Assembly (NCBI RefSeq): GCF_002812085.1
Contig: NZ_NPDM01000008.1
Span: 72,270-136,269, forward strand
Direction: 5' to 3'
Origin: Leptospira levettii
GTDB taxonomy: Bacteria > Spirochaetota > Leptospiria > Leptospirales > Leptospiraceae
Length of the DNA stretch: 64,000 nt
Part shown: piece after piece, positions 44,255 to 53,477 of the stretch
Layout of the letters: each line of letters opens with the position of its first letter
Position numbering within the stretch: position 1 is the stretch's first letter
Program-made: the position numbers and the translations under genes
The notes under the pieces: model-generated
Seen by the model: only the letters and a program-made list of their open reading frames with translations
Told to the model about the DNA's origin: nothing
Databases searched by the model: none

Positions 44255-45943
44255 CTATGCCAACCATTTCCAAGCTGCTTCCATATTGGGAACCGACTTC
44301 ATTTCCACTAGTCCAGTTTTTAATGTGGTATCTTCAATGGAAATGGCAGATAGTGCTGATTCTGGTAAAACAACAGCCATTTTACGAAGTGTTGAATTAC
44401 TTGCTTTTGGAAACCATTCAAGGTTAACCCAATCTTGTCCCGATTTTGAAACCAAACCGATTTGCCTTGTATCGGCCAACCACTTTGAAATTTTCCATTT
44501 ATCAATGATTTCCAAAGCTTTTAAGAGAATGGATTTGTATCCTTCATCACTGTAATCTGGTTTCCACACAACTTCGATTAAATGATGATTGGGAACATAG
44601 TAAATGTCTCCAATTTCAGATGAATATTCAATCCTATGAGTTTTTGGATCCCTAAAAAAATCATTCTGATGGGAAACAGTGGCATTGGTTTTGAAAAGAT
44701 TCACCATGGAAATCAATTTCTCTGTGGCATTGCCGAATTGATTGAGGTTATCTGCCAAAAATTCACTTTGTTCTGAATTTTTAAATGAAATCTCACTGAT
44801 GGAAGATACAGACACCATTACTTCGTTTGTTGCCGTTTTATGTTCATTGACAGCATTTTTAATTTCATCTGATCTTTCTTTAACAAATTGAGCTAAATTA
44901 AAAAGTTTACCTTCAACATTCTTTTGCGATATAATTGCATTCTTTACTTCTTCTATATGACTTGAAATGACATCAATGGTACCAATGATGGATTGGATTT
45001 CGGAAGTAGTAGATTCTATCCTTTCCCTACCTAACTCAACATCCTTTTGATTTTTTTTAATGAGAAGATCGATACTCTTTACTGCACTTGCTGTTCTTTC
45101 TGCTAATTTAGAAACTTCATCAGCAACAACAGCAAATCCCCTTCCCGCATCTCCTGCTCTTGCTGCTTCTATGGAAGCATTTAATGCCAACATATTCACT
45201 TGTTCACTAATTTTATTGATGATATCTACTGTACGAGAAATTTCAGTAGAACTGGATGTTAAATTTTCCATTGCATCATTCATAAGCTTTAATGATGTTT
45301 TTCCCGATTCTGCTTTTTCGATGATGACTTGGATAGAAGTCAAAGTTTCATTTACTGTGTCTGCTGTTTCATCAATGGCTGTAGACAATGATTCAACTTT
45401 CTCTTTCAGATCCGACATACTATCTTTGTTTTCATTTGCAATATTGGAAATGGATGTTGCCACACCAGAAATTTCCTCAATGGAAGCTGAAACCTCTTCT
45501 GTTGCAGCCGACTGGGATTGTAAATTTAATGCAAACTCACTCGTGATTTTTTTCATTTCAACTGATTCATTCGAAAGAGTAGATGCAGAAGTTTTAATGT
45601 GTTGGATCAGCTCACTTTGTGCCAAAATCATACGATGAAAACTATGATAAAAATCTTTAAAGATATCATTTTTATGATACTGAATCTGGATTCCTAAATT
45701 CCCCAAACCAACTTCCTTAAAAGCAGATTCCAGTTTCATAAAGATGGAAGTAATCCAATTTCCAAAAACAATCCCTATACCAAAACTAACAGGTGTAATG
45801 ATAACAAGCGTAAATCCAATTTGGATTAACAATTGATCCTCAAAATTCTGCATCAGATGCAGTGATAAAAAAGTGCCAAGGGAACATAATATCCCGAACG
45901 CTAAAAAACTAAGGAGGAAGTATATTTTGAGTCTCGTTTGCAT
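44255..45943 (-). CDS. Methyl-accepting chemotaxis protein with C-terminal STAS/SEC14-like domain
   Basis: The 562-residue product has two transmembrane helices (~7-28 and ~38-62) with almost no periplasmic part, and a long cytoplasmic coiled coil. The receptor tip is [36 protein letters not shown] (near 248-283), the CheW/CheA contact. After ~435 a separate ~125-residue domain begins: [51 protein letters not shown]...[19 protein letters not shown], typical of STAS/SEC14-like proteins. A fused STAS-like domain after the MCP module is uncommon. It is divergent from the hybrid kinase at 46360. Confidence 0.9.
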   Translation of the reverse strand: MQTRLKIYFLLSFLAFGILCSLGTFLSLHLMQNFEDQLLIQIGFTLVIITPVSFGIGIVFGNWITSIFMKLESAFKEVGLGNLGIQIQYHKNDIFKDFYHSFHRMILAQSELIQHIKTSASTLSNESVEMKKITSEFALNLQSQSAATEEVSASIEEISGVATSISNIANENKDSMSDLKEKVESLSTAIDETADTVNETLTSIQVIIEKAESGKTSLKLMNDAMENLTSSSTEISRTVDIINKISEQVNMLALNASIEAARAGDAGRGFAVVADEVSKLAERTASAVKSIDLLIKKNQKDVELGRERIESTTSEIQSIIGTIDVISSHIEEVKNAIISQKNVEGKLFNLAQFVKERSDEIKNAVNEHKTATNEVMVSVSSISEISFKNSEQSEFLADNLNQFGNATEKLISMVNLFKTNATVSHQNDFFRDPKTHRIEYSSEIGDIYYVPNHHLIEVVWKPDYSDEGYKSILLKALEIIDKWKISKWLADTRQIGLVSKSGQDWVNLEWFPKASNSTLRKMAVVLPESALSAISIEDTTLKTGLVEMKSVPNMEAAWKWLA

Positions 45944-46359
45944 ATCCTATACTACGACTAAAATTTTCAAGTTTTGGCAACGAGTACTATTTATACTTTG
46001 AGCAAAAAATAATTAGATCGAAATCTTTCGTACAGATTCGCATGCAGTTTCTACAAGATCCTATTCCCCGCAAGTTTGGATTTGTGACTGGCTTTTCCCG
46101 TTCACTACAAGTCCTCTGAAATGGTTCCTTGTCTTTTTTAAGATACAAAACCTAAATTTCGGAACCCACTTAAATTCTTGGATCCAACCAATGAAGACAG
46201 CTGACTAGTTCCCTGTTTTGGTTCTTAAACACAACATGATTTCTATGAACCGAATCTTCTGATGTTCTATGAAAGAAATCCTTTCATTCTCTCATTTCTC
46301 TTAAATGATCATATGGAATTCTTGACTTTCCGCACTCAATCTGATTCATTTTTTCCAAC
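45944..46359. other. Intergenic region between chemoreceptor and hybrid kinase
   Basis: These 416 bases contain no supported gene. A TTGACT at 46322-46327 upstream of the kinase has no convincing -10 at a normal distance. A 25-codon frame starting ATG 46042 is most likely chance. The two divergent genes probably have separate promoters here, but I cannot place them confidently. Confidence 0.5.
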
Positions 46360-48846
46360 ATGATCCAGATTTTAACCTTTGTTCGCTCACTATTCCAAGC
46401 GCCAGTGGGAGTCGAATTGCGGTACCAACGATACTACGTCGCGACTAACTCAATTTATGTTTTAGCAGGTCTTATCCATTTTACCTTTGTCTTTTTTTTC
46501 TGGTTCGTCGGTGCTTATGAGATGGCAATCTTCAACATTGGAAGTGTATTCTGGTTTGCATTTACAATTTGGATCAATCGAAAAAAATATCTATTTACTT
46601 CCTTGTATTTATGTTTTTCTGAAGTGTTTTTACATGCACTAACAGCGACTTATTTTTTTGGATGGGGGGCAGGATACCAATACTACATGATGTTATTTGC
46701 AACGGGAATTTTCCTTTTGCCTCCTGGAAAAAATTTTCTTAAATTTGGAAGCATTGTGATTGGGTGCCTCTTATTCGCATCTACTTATTATTATTCGATG
46801 AATTATCCTCCCATTTATGTATGGAGTACAAATTTTCTCACACTCATCAATGTATCCAATATTGTCTTTTCCACTTTATTCCATGCAGGATTTGCATATT
46901 ATTTTACGTTAGCTGCCAATATCGCCGAAGACTCGTTAGAGAGAGAAAATAAAGCACAAACTGCTTTTTTCCAAAACATCTCACATGAATTGAGAACACC
47001 TCTCACGTTAATTTCAGGGCCTTCTGAATCCGCATTAACTCGTGAGGAAGGATTAAATCCACAGGAGGTCAAAATCATAGCCAACCAAGGTAGAAGATTA
47101 ACTCGACTCGTAAACCAACTACTTGACCTTCAAAAAATTACATCAGGCAAAATGGAAATCAAAACATCACCCATCCTTCTAGGTGAATTTTTATCGTTGG
47201 TATCAGAAAATTTTAATGCCTACGTCAAAAGAAAAAACATTCAATTTGAACTCGTTTTAGAAGAGAATGATTCCATTGTTGCTGCTGATCCAGAACAATT
47301 GGATAAATGTATTTTCAATTATTTATCCAATGCCATCAAATTTACCGAATCAGGTGGTAACATCAAATTACAAACAAAGGAAAAGGATGGGGAGGTGATT
47401 GTCTCAGTCTACGACACAGGAGTTGGCATGAATGAAAATCAAATGAAACGCCTATTTTCTCGTTTTGGAATCAGCGAAGCTTCCCTCACAAGAGAACAAG
47501 AAGGTACAGGTCTTGGTTTAGCACTTGTGAAAGAGTTAGTGGAATTACATGGAGGTAAAGTTGGAGTTGAAAGTGAAATAGGAAAAGGTTCTCATTTTTA
47601 TTTTTCATTACCCATTTTAAAGAATGTAAAGACAACAGATATCTCAAGTTGGAAAGAAAAACAATCACACCTTTTCCAACATGAATACATTCCTGAAGAG
47701 GCAAAAACACTTATCGTAAATGTAGAAAAACCACCTTACAAACATTTTGTAAAACTTCTAGTTGTAGAAGACAACCCAGACCTTCGATCTTACTTAGGAT
47801 CAATTCTCACGAGGGCCGGTTACCATGTCCTCGTTGCAAAAGATGGAGAAGAAGGTTTAAGAACGATTTACTCTGAGAATCCAGACTTAGTCATCACTGA
47901 TCTGATGATGCCAAAACTCAGTGGTCTTGATTTGATCAAAGAAATTAGAAAAAAAGAACTATTCCATTCCTTACCTGTCATCTTGTTAACAGCCAAAGCG
48001 GATGTAACCACGAGAAAGGAATTACACAGTGAAGGTGCTGACTTATACCTTTCAAAACCTTTTTTAGAATCAGAATTATTGAGTGTGATTCGAAATGCAT
48101 TACGATTGAAACAAAAAGAATTTTATTTACAAAATGAATTAGCGCGTGGAATCAAAATCCAAAAAAGACTATTGCCTGAACCAAATTTTAATAAAAATCA
48201 AATCGATGTTAAATTAGAATTTTTGCCAAGTGATGGAATTGCAGGTGATTATTATTGCATCCAAACATTGGAAAATGGGAAAACTTTTGTTCTATTAGCA
48301 GATGTATCAGGGCATGGTTTCTCTGCAGGAATGATCTCCACCTTATTACACTTTAGCTTACAACTTCCCATTAACAACAAAGAAAATCCTGCCGAATGTT
48401 TGACCCAAATGAACTCAAATCTATATGGAAATACGGCAGGATTATTCATCACTGCAGTTGCCGTTGTCATTGATCCCCATGAAAAAAAATTCATTTGGTC
48501 GAAAGCAGGTCACGAAGACATTTATTTCGGCAATCAAAATCATATCACTGCTCTCTTAGGAAAAGGGAAACCTCTTTCCATTCTTCCTGAATGGGAGGGA
48601 ACCAATTTCGAACTACCATATGAAGTGGGAGATAAACTCTTTTTATTCTCAGATGGTATTTTTGACGTTCGTTCAAAAGACAATTCGATGTTCCGAGAAA
48701 AGGGATTTGTTGAATGGTTAAAGGATGAATCTCTTTGGAAACGCGACAATTCACTCAAATCTTTGTTACAATCAGCGATTTCCCATCAAAACTCTGAACT
48801 CTTTGAAGACGATGTAACTTTACTTTCCATCCAATTCTTAAGGTAA
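46360..48846 (+). CDS. Hybrid sensor kinase-receiver-PP2C (SpoIIE) phosphatase
   Basis: This 828-residue protein combines three output modules. Residues ~25-185 are six hydrophobic helices. HisKA has the acceptor H209 in NISHELRTP; HATPase_c spans ~305-420 (NAIKFTESGG, DTGVGM, GTGLGLALVKELVELHGG). A receiver domain follows (~464-585) with D514 in LVITDLMMP. The C-terminal SpoIIE-type Ser/Thr phosphatase (~600-828) has DGIAGDYY, LLADVSGHGFSAGM, FSDGIFD and EDDVTLLSI, the metal-binding Asp set. A phosphorelay that controls a PP2C phosphatase would feed a STAS-type anti-anti-sigma partner. Confidence 0.94.
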   Translation: MIQILTFVRSLFQAPVGVELRYQRYYVATNSIYVLAGLIHFTFVFFFWFVGAYEMAIFNIGSVFWFAFTIWINRKKYLFTSLYLCFSEVFLHALTATYFFGWGAGYQYYMMLFATGIFLLPPGKNFLKFGSIVIGCLLFASTYYYSMNYPPIYVWSTNFLTLINVSNIVFSTLFHAGFAYYFTLAANIAEDSLERENKAQTAFFQNISHELRTPLTLISGPSESALTREEGLNPQEVKIIANQGRRLTRLVNQLLDLQKITSGKMEIKTSPILLGEFLSLVSENFNAYVKRKNIQFELVLEENDSIVAADPEQLDKCIFNYLSNAIKFTESGGNIKLQTKEKDGEVIVSVYDTGVGMNENQMKRLFSRFGISEASLTREQEGTGLGLALVKELVELHGGKVGVESEIGKGSHFYFSLPILKNVKTTDISSWKEKQSHLFQHEYIPEEAKTLIVNVEKPPYKHFVKLLVVEDNPDLRSYLGSILTRAGYHVLVAKDGEEGLRTIYSENPDLVITDLMMPKLSGLDLIKEIRKKELFHSLPVILLTAKADVTTRKELHSEGADLYLSKPFLESELLSVIRNALRLKQKEFYLQNELARGIKIQKRLLPEPNFNKNQIDVKLEFLPSDGIAGDYYCIQTLENGKTFVLLADVSGHGFSAGMISTLLHFSLQLPINNKENPAECLTQMNSNLYGNTAGLFITAVAVVIDPHEKKFIWSKAGHEDIYFGNQNHITALLGKGKPLSILPEWEGTNFELPYEVGDKLFLFSDGIFDVRSKDNSMFREKGFVEWLKDESLWKRDNSLKSLLQSAISHQNSELFEDDVTLLSIQFLR

Positions 48847-48909
48847 CTATTTTTAAGAAAATCAAATTCATTTAACATCGAATTTACGTCTAAATCACCG
48901 AGGAAAATG

Positions 48910-49335
48910 ATGCAAACAAATCTATTACAAAATATCTTACGAACTGTACTCGGACTTTTTATGACACTTGCTGGTGTAGGCCACCTTACCTTCCAACGGC
49001 AAGAATTTTTAGCCCAGGTTCCGCGCTGGTTACCCCAAGATCCAATGTTTATGGATTTTGTTGTATTGTCTTCAGGAGTGGTGGAAATCACATTTGGACT
49101 GTCTTTACTTTTTTGGGCGAAAGAGAGGATTAAAGTGGGGATCCTACTTGCAATCTTTTTCGTTTTAATCTTCCCAGGGAATATTTCCCAGTATACAAAT
49201 GGGATCAGTGCCTTTGGTCTCGATACCGATGAGAAAAGACTGATCCGTCTATTTTTCCAACCTGTCCTCATTCTTTGGGCATTATGGTCAACGGGTGCAT
49301 TACGATATCTGATCGACAAACAAAAAAACAAGTAA
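48910..49335 (+). CDS. DoxX-like membrane protein
   Basis: The 141-residue product has four hydrophobic segments; ATG 48910 is chosen because GAGGA sits five bases ahead (ATG 48907 is too close). LRTVLGLFMTLAGVGHLTFQRQEFLAQVPRWLP is characteristic of DoxX-type proteins (helix 1 then a GHL motif), and GVVEITFGLSLLFW is helix 2. DoxX relatives link quinone metabolism or act in small-molecule resistance; the role here is unknown. It follows the hybrid kinase by 63 bp. Confidence 0.82.
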   Translation: MQTNLLQNILRTVLGLFMTLAGVGHLTFQRQEFLAQVPRWLPQDPMFMDFVVLSSGVVEITFGLSLLFWAKERIKVGILLAIFFVLIFPGNISQYTNGISAFGLDTDEKRLIRLFFQPVLILWALWSTGALRYLIDKQKNK

Positions 49336-49432
49336 ATATATTTCCATTGAGAAAACCAAATTTATAAATTTTCCTTTTCGAATCATTTGGAAAATGATAA
49401 ATTTGGTCAAATTTTATCAACTGGAAGTCTCT

Positions 49433-49858
49433 ATGAAATTTCTTTCAAAAACAAATCTGACTCTTCTCACTCTTTTGTCACTACTGGCTTGTAACAAACT
49501 TTCACAATCACCAGAAGCAAAACTAAAAGAATTAGTTCCAAAATTCCAAAAGACAATGTGTTCCAAAACGATTGAGTGTACGAAGGATGAATTTGCAAAA
49601 ATCCCTCCTGCTTATCGGAATATGATCCCACCTTTTATGCAGTCGGAAGAAAACTGTATCACGTTCTTTGACCAAAAAATGAAGGAAGCTGAGAAAAAAA
49701 GAATCGAAGAGAAAAAGGAAGTAACAGAAGAACAAGTACAAGCTTTTGAAAAGTGTATCTTAGCATTTGATCAATTGACATGTGATACATTCAAAGGTGC
49801 AAAAGGAAAAGTTTCCATACCAGAATGTGAAGAAGCACAAAAATTTTCTGGCAACTAA
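49433..49858 (+). CDS. Small lipoprotein, Leptospira-type
   Basis: The 141-residue product starts at ATG 49433, with GGAAG upstream; an ATG at 49394 is the alternative. The signal ends in LLSLLACNKL (lipid Cys near 20). The mature part has Cys residues in MCSKTIECTKDEF, NCITFF, KCILAF, TCDTF and ECEEA, spaced like a small disulphide-rich helical domain, with a Lys/Glu helix (KMKEAEKKRIEEKKEVTEEQ). It resembles small Leptospira lipoproteins of unknown function; I am not certain of the family. Confidence 0.78.
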   Translation: MKFLSKTNLTLLTLLSLLACNKLSQSPEAKLKELVPKFQKTMCSKTIECTKDEFAKIPPAYRNMIPPFMQSEENCITFFDQKMKEAEKKRIEEKKEVTEEQVQAFEKCILAFDQLTCDTFKGAKGKVSIPECEEAQKFSGN

Positions 49859-49869
49859 GAGGCCAAAAT

Positions 49870-49892
49870 GAGGATTGGAACTTCCAATCCTC
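49870..49892 (+). terminator. Hairpin after the small lipoprotein gene
   Basis: GAGGATTGG (49870-49878) and CCAATCCTC (49884-49892) are perfect complements around AACTT. It begins 12 bases after the stop codon at 49858. The following TCCCTTTCATT is only partly T-rich, so this is a modest terminator. It may also serve the convergent sigma-factor gene ending at 50003. Confidence 0.6.
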
Positions 49893-50002
49893 TCCCTTTC
49901 ATTACTCTCACACACGTAAACCATTGAGATCAAAAAAACAAAGGATGTGAACTTTTTGATTCCTCAAGTTAAGCGGGTTCCCACTTACAAATTCAAATAT
50001 TT

Positions 50003-51244
50003 TTACAGTAGTTTTTTCATTCGATTCTGTATGGAATTCATTTCTTGGGAAGAGGTCACATAAGAAATTGCTTCCATAAAATATTCTTTTGATTGCAAAG
50101 GATCCAATTCAGAATACAATTCACCTAACAAAGAATAATAATATGAACTTTTTGGCAAAGCCAACTTGCCCAATTCTTCGATCGCTTCTTTGTTTCCGTA
50201 CGCTTTGTAGACTGCATAAATTCGATTGAGTTGTATCAAAGAAGAGGATTCAATGAACAGAAGTGCCGAATACAATTCACAGATACTTTGCCATTTCCCG
50301 TTCGTACCTTCTGGGAAACTATGCCAAAAAGCAATATTCGCTTCCAAATGGAATTTGGAAAACATTGGGTTTTGACTCATCAAGTGATAAAAGTATTTTC
50401 CTTTTTGAATGAATTCCAAATTCCAAAATTCTCGTTTTTGGTCTTCATAAAGAATCATTTCTCCTTCCTCACCCAACCTTGCATCAAAACGTGAGTATTG
50501 AAAACAAAATAGAGAAAGTAGAGCATATACATCTGAATGAATCGATATTTTAGTTTCTAATAGCAGGCTACATAGGTGGATTGATTCCAAACACAATGAC
50601 CTTCGAATCTCTGTTTCTAATCCTTCCATTGAATACCCTTTATTAAAAATGAGATACAATGTTCTCAAAACGGATTGGAGACGATTTTGAAACTCATCTG
50701 AAGTCGGATATTCTAAGCTGATACCATTTTCCCTTAGGACTTCTTTTGCACGGTAAAGTCGTTTTGATATGGTTTCTTTGTTGGTTAAGAATGTTTTTGC
50801 TATCTCATCAATGGTAAATCCACATAAAATCCGAAGTGCCAAACCTATTTGTGATTCCATTGGGATGGAAGGATGGGAAAGTACGAACATCATCATCAGT
50901 TGACTGTCAATCACCTCTTCCATCACAATATCGAAATCCATTTCGGATGAGACAGTTTCTTGCAAATAATGATCGATGACCTTCTGGTGGTGGATCTTAT
51001 CTCGTTTGTATCGATTGTTAGCTTTGTTTTTTGCAACGGAATACAACCAAGGGATTGGATTGTTTGGTATTCCTTTTTTGACCCAATCTTCACTTGCTGT
51101 TAAAAAAGTATCATTTACGATTTCTTCCGCATTGTCCAAAAACTGAATTCCATAATATTTGCATAGAACGGAAATCATTTTGGAAGCTTCCGTCTTGTAC
51201 AAACCAGCAATCCGATTGGAAATATCCATTGACTCTATTACCAT
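50003..51244 (-). CDS. ECF42-like RNA polymerase sigma factor with C-terminal TPR-like extension
   Basis: The 413-residue protein is far longer than a basic ECF sigma (~180). Sigma-70 region 2 lies near 15-85 (NAEEIVNDTFLTASEDWVKKGIPNNPIPWLYSVAKNKANNRYKRD) and region 4 near 125-180 (IGLALRILCGFTIDEIAKTFLTNKETISKRLYRAKEVLRENG). The C-terminal ~230 residues are helical (YLIFNKGYS, RRSLCLESIHLCSLLL, LNRIYAVYKAYGNKEAIEELG). This extension plus the DGPF-domain neighbour 15 bp upstream is the ECF42 pattern. No anti-sigma factor is visible. ATG 51244 has no clear ribosome site; ATG 51229 is an alternative. Confidence 0.9.
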   Translation of the reverse strand: MVIESMDISNRIAGLYKTEASKMISVLCKYYGIQFLDNAEEIVNDTFLTASEDWVKKGIPNNPIPWLYSVAKNKANNRYKRDKIHHQKVIDHYLQETVSSEMDFDIVMEEVIDSQLMMMFVLSHPSIPMESQIGLALRILCGFTIDEIAKTFLTNKETISKRLYRAKEVLRENGISLEYPTSDEFQNRLQSVLRTLYLIFNKGYSMEGLETEIRRSLCLESIHLCSLLLETKISIHSDVYALLSLFCFQYSRFDARLGEEGEMILYEDQKREFWNLEFIQKGKYFYHLMSQNPMFSKFHLEANIAFWHSFPEGTNGKWQSICELYSALLFIESSSLIQLNRIYAVYKAYGNKEAIEELGKLALPKSSYYYSLLGELYSELDPLQSKEYFMEAISYVTSSQEMNSIQNRMKKLL

Positions 51245-51259
51245 CTGAACATTTTGAAT

Positions 51260-51616
51260 TTAATTCTGATGTGTCCCTTTTACCATCCGGACTTCCACAC
51301 TGTTCCCTTCACCTCCTAATATGGGGCATTTTTTCGCAATCCCCACTGCATCCTCCCAGTTTTCTGCATGGATGATGATAAAACCAGCTAGCGATTCCTT
51401 CGTTTCAACAAATGGACCATCCGTTACGATTTGTTTGGAGCGAATTACTTTTCCTTCTTCCGAAAGTCCAATTCCAGAAATGAATTTCTTTTTTGAAATG
51501 ATCTCGTTTACCCACTCATGGTATTGTTTCATATAAATCTCTAATTGTTCTGGTGAAGGTTTTTCACCTTTTGTCAAAAAATCCAATCGCATTAAAATTA
51601 AATATTCTTCCATCAT
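51260..51616 (-). CDS. DGPF-domain (YCII-related) protein
   Basis: The 118-residue product has three possible ATGs (51619, 51616, 51613); 51616 gives a six-base gap from GAGGTGA. The signature VTDGPFVETKESLAGFIIIHAENWEDAVGIAKKCPIL is the DGPF motif. Such proteins are the regular neighbours of ECF42 sigma factors and probably regulate them or sense a signal. The start overlaps the upstream hydrolase stop. Confidence 0.92.
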   Translation of the reverse strand: MMEEYLILMRLDFLTKGEKPSPEQLEIYMKQYHEWVNEIISKKKFISGIGLSEEGKVIRSKQIVTDGPFVETKESLAGFIIIHAENWEDAVGIAKKCPILGGEGNSVEVRMVKGTHQN

Positions 51617-52623
51617 CATTCACCTCGTTTGTTTTGATAACTCCCTATATATTCCCTAATCTTATCTTCATACTCAGCAGGATTGGAATTCCAAATAAGA
51701 CCATGTTCTCCATAACTGGGAAACCATAATTCAACTGGTCCCAAATAAAGTTCTGACAAATATTCTGAATGATGATAGGAAACGATTTGATCTTGTAGGC
51801 TATGGATCAAAAGAATAGGAATACCATTTGAAATCTTCATAGAATTTTCCGGACTAAGCATTGTATCAAAATTTCCTCTTAACAATACCAAGTTTACCAA
51901 CAGATCGATCATAAAATTCGGAAGTTCTTTAGCTTCTTTCGAATCGGAAATCAATCGTTCAAAACTGATCATTGGGTTCTCGACTATGATCGCGTTTACT
52001 CCGCTTATGATGGGAAGATTGATCAGTATGGAAGAACCTCCCACAGAAGATCCAAACATGTAAATCTCATTGTATTGTTTTTTCACATAAACCAAAACGG
52101 AGAGAACATCTCTTGATTCTCTACTCCCAAAACTCAAACCCGTGAAATGACAAGGTGCTTCCCCATGACAAGATAAGTCAAAACTGATCACATCCATTCC
52201 TAAACTCAGATAAAAGGGGATGTAACGAGTGACTTCCCTTCTGTCTGAGCCTCCACCATGGACAAGAATGATTGCCTTCGATTTTTTGGTTCCAAAGTTT
52301 TTTTCATTCTCAGACGGTATTACCTTCCAACCTGGCAATTGACAACCATTGATAGATGGAATTGATATTTCGCTAAAAAAGTACTCTTTTGTTAGGCGAA
52401 TGTTTCCACATTTTTTTCCCCATACTCTTTCCACTTCCCGAATGCAATCACCCAAATCCTTGGTGATTCCCTTCCATTTTGGGAAAAGAATTTGGTTACT
52501 TGCTGAGCAAATTCCAAAAAGCAAAAGAATGATGAAAATCGCAAAAAAAGACAGAAAGAAGAGGATTCCTATCCGATACCTACCTCGTTTCCCTTTCCAC
52601 TTGGATTGTAAGGTTTTGAACAT
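51616..52623 (-). CDS. Alpha/beta-hydrolase, membrane-anchored
   Basis: This 335-residue protein has an N-terminal hydrophobic anchor (~18-40), so it acts outside the cytoplasm. The alpha/beta-hydrolase core has the HGGGSDRREV oxyanion segment, the nucleophile elbow GSSVGG (Ser near 194), an Asp in LIHSLQDQIVSYHHSE and the histidine in SYGEHGL. Thus a serine hydrolase of the BAAT/dienelactone type is likely. It is the first gene of the minus-strand ECF42 cluster, so it may be controlled with it. Confidence 0.88.
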   Translation of the reverse strand: MFKTLQSKWKGKRGRYRIGILFFLSFFAIFIILLLFGICSASNQILFPKWKGITKDLGDCIREVERVWGKKCGNIRLTKEYFFSEISIPSINGCQLPGWKVIPSENEKNFGTKKSKAIILVHGGGSDRREVTRYIPFYLSLGMDVISFDLSCHGEAPCHFTGLSFGSRESRDVLSVLVYVKKQYNEIYMFGSSVGGSSILINLPIISGVNAIIVENPMISFERLISDSKEAKELPNFMIDLLVNLVLLRGNFDTMLSPENSMKISNGIPILLIHSLQDQIVSYHHSEYLSELYLGPVELWFPSYGEHGLIWNSNPAEYEDKIREYIGSYQNKRGE

Positions 52624-52865
52624 TTTTTCGTGCCCTCCTTTCTTTATAGCAATCGAGGATGCTAAATCTGGACAATTTCGAAGAAAAAAAAGAAGTTTGG
52701 AGAAGATTCTGAACAGTTGTCTCTGGTATTCACAGGAAAGGTATCTTCAGAAAAGATGATGAGAGAACACGGGAATCTCCACCTCTTATCATGATTTTTT
52801 AAAGATGTTTGAATTGGAATTGGTAGGACAGTTTGTCCCAAAATTGGAACCGAAAGGATATTAAA

Positions 52866-52883
52866 AAATTGAATATTCAATTT
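52866..52883. promoter_or_regulatory. 18-bp perfect palindrome upstream of the SnoaL-like gene
   Basis: AAATTGAATATTCAATTT is a perfect palindrome 29 bp before the SnoaL-like ATG, and TATAAG-like -10 sequences lie between (52899-52907). A dimeric regulator site is plausible. The base composition is AT-only apart from one G and one C, so chance is not excluded. It lies in the 289-bp gap between this gene and the divergent hydrolase. Confidence 0.5.
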
Positions 52884-52912
52884 GTTGAACCTACCAAATA
52901 TTATAAGAATCA

Positions 52913-53323
52913 ATGACTCAGTTAGAAAAAAACAAAGAGATCGTCAGAAGGTTCAATTTAGAAGTGATCCAAAACTGCAATGAGGATACCTTCCAAGAAC
53001 TTATGCATGTAGATTTTATCAATCGCACCGCTCCTGCCCAATCCAATGATGCGAAAGGAATGTGGAATACTTTTCATTCTATTTTAAAACCAGAATTTCC
53101 CGACTTGAGAGTGGAGATTTATGACCAAATAGCGGAAGGTGATCGAGTCACGACACGCAAAGCGATACTTGGTACCCATTTAGGACCACTACGCGGAATT
53201 CTACCAACGCAAAAACAAATTCGGATCGATGTCATCGATATTGTTCGCTTGTTAGATGGCAAGTACATCGAACACTGGGGTATCAATACCTTACAAACAT
53301 TGCTCATGGAACTAAAGTCTTAG
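52913..53323 (+). CDS. SnoaL-like ester-cyclase family protein
   Basis: The 136-residue protein has the SnoaL alpha+beta barrel: KEIVRRFNLEVIQNCNEDTFQELMHVDFINRTAP at the N-terminus, then EFPDLRVEIYDQIAEGDRVTTRKAILGTHLGP, and GKYIEHWGINTLQTLLMEL at the end. Bacterial SnoaL-like proteins often lack polyketide functions and some accompany ECF sigma genes. It is divergent from the hydrolase of the ECF42 cluster and may belong to the same regulon; that is inferred. Confidence 0.85.
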   Translation: MTQLEKNKEIVRRFNLEVIQNCNEDTFQELMHVDFINRTAPAQSNDAKGMWNTFHSILKPEFPDLRVEIYDQIAEGDRVTTRKAILGTHLGPLRGILPTQKQIRIDVIDIVRLLDGKYIEHWGINTLQTLLMELKS

Positions 53324-53477
53324 AGAACAAAATCGGCGATTTTGATTGATTGGCAAGATCGAATCTAAGTGGAAATTTTTCAATTTTGATTTAGAGAATC
53401 CAATAATTCTAAATTTTAGTTAAAGATTAGGTCAATCATGAATATATGATAGGATTCATTCGAGTGTGAGAGGTGGA

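Noticed and set aside
45060..45638. A 192-codon frame on the plus strand inside the chemoreceptor gene
   Set aside because: It is antisense to well-conserved MCP codons and its product has no recognisable feature.
46042..46119. 25-codon frame between chemoreceptor and hybrid kinase
   Set aside because: It is short, without ribosome site or recognisable sequence.
53329..53343. AAAATCG-G-CGATTTT after the SnoaL-like gene
   Set aside because: The loop is one base as drawn and no T run follows, so a terminator is doubtful.
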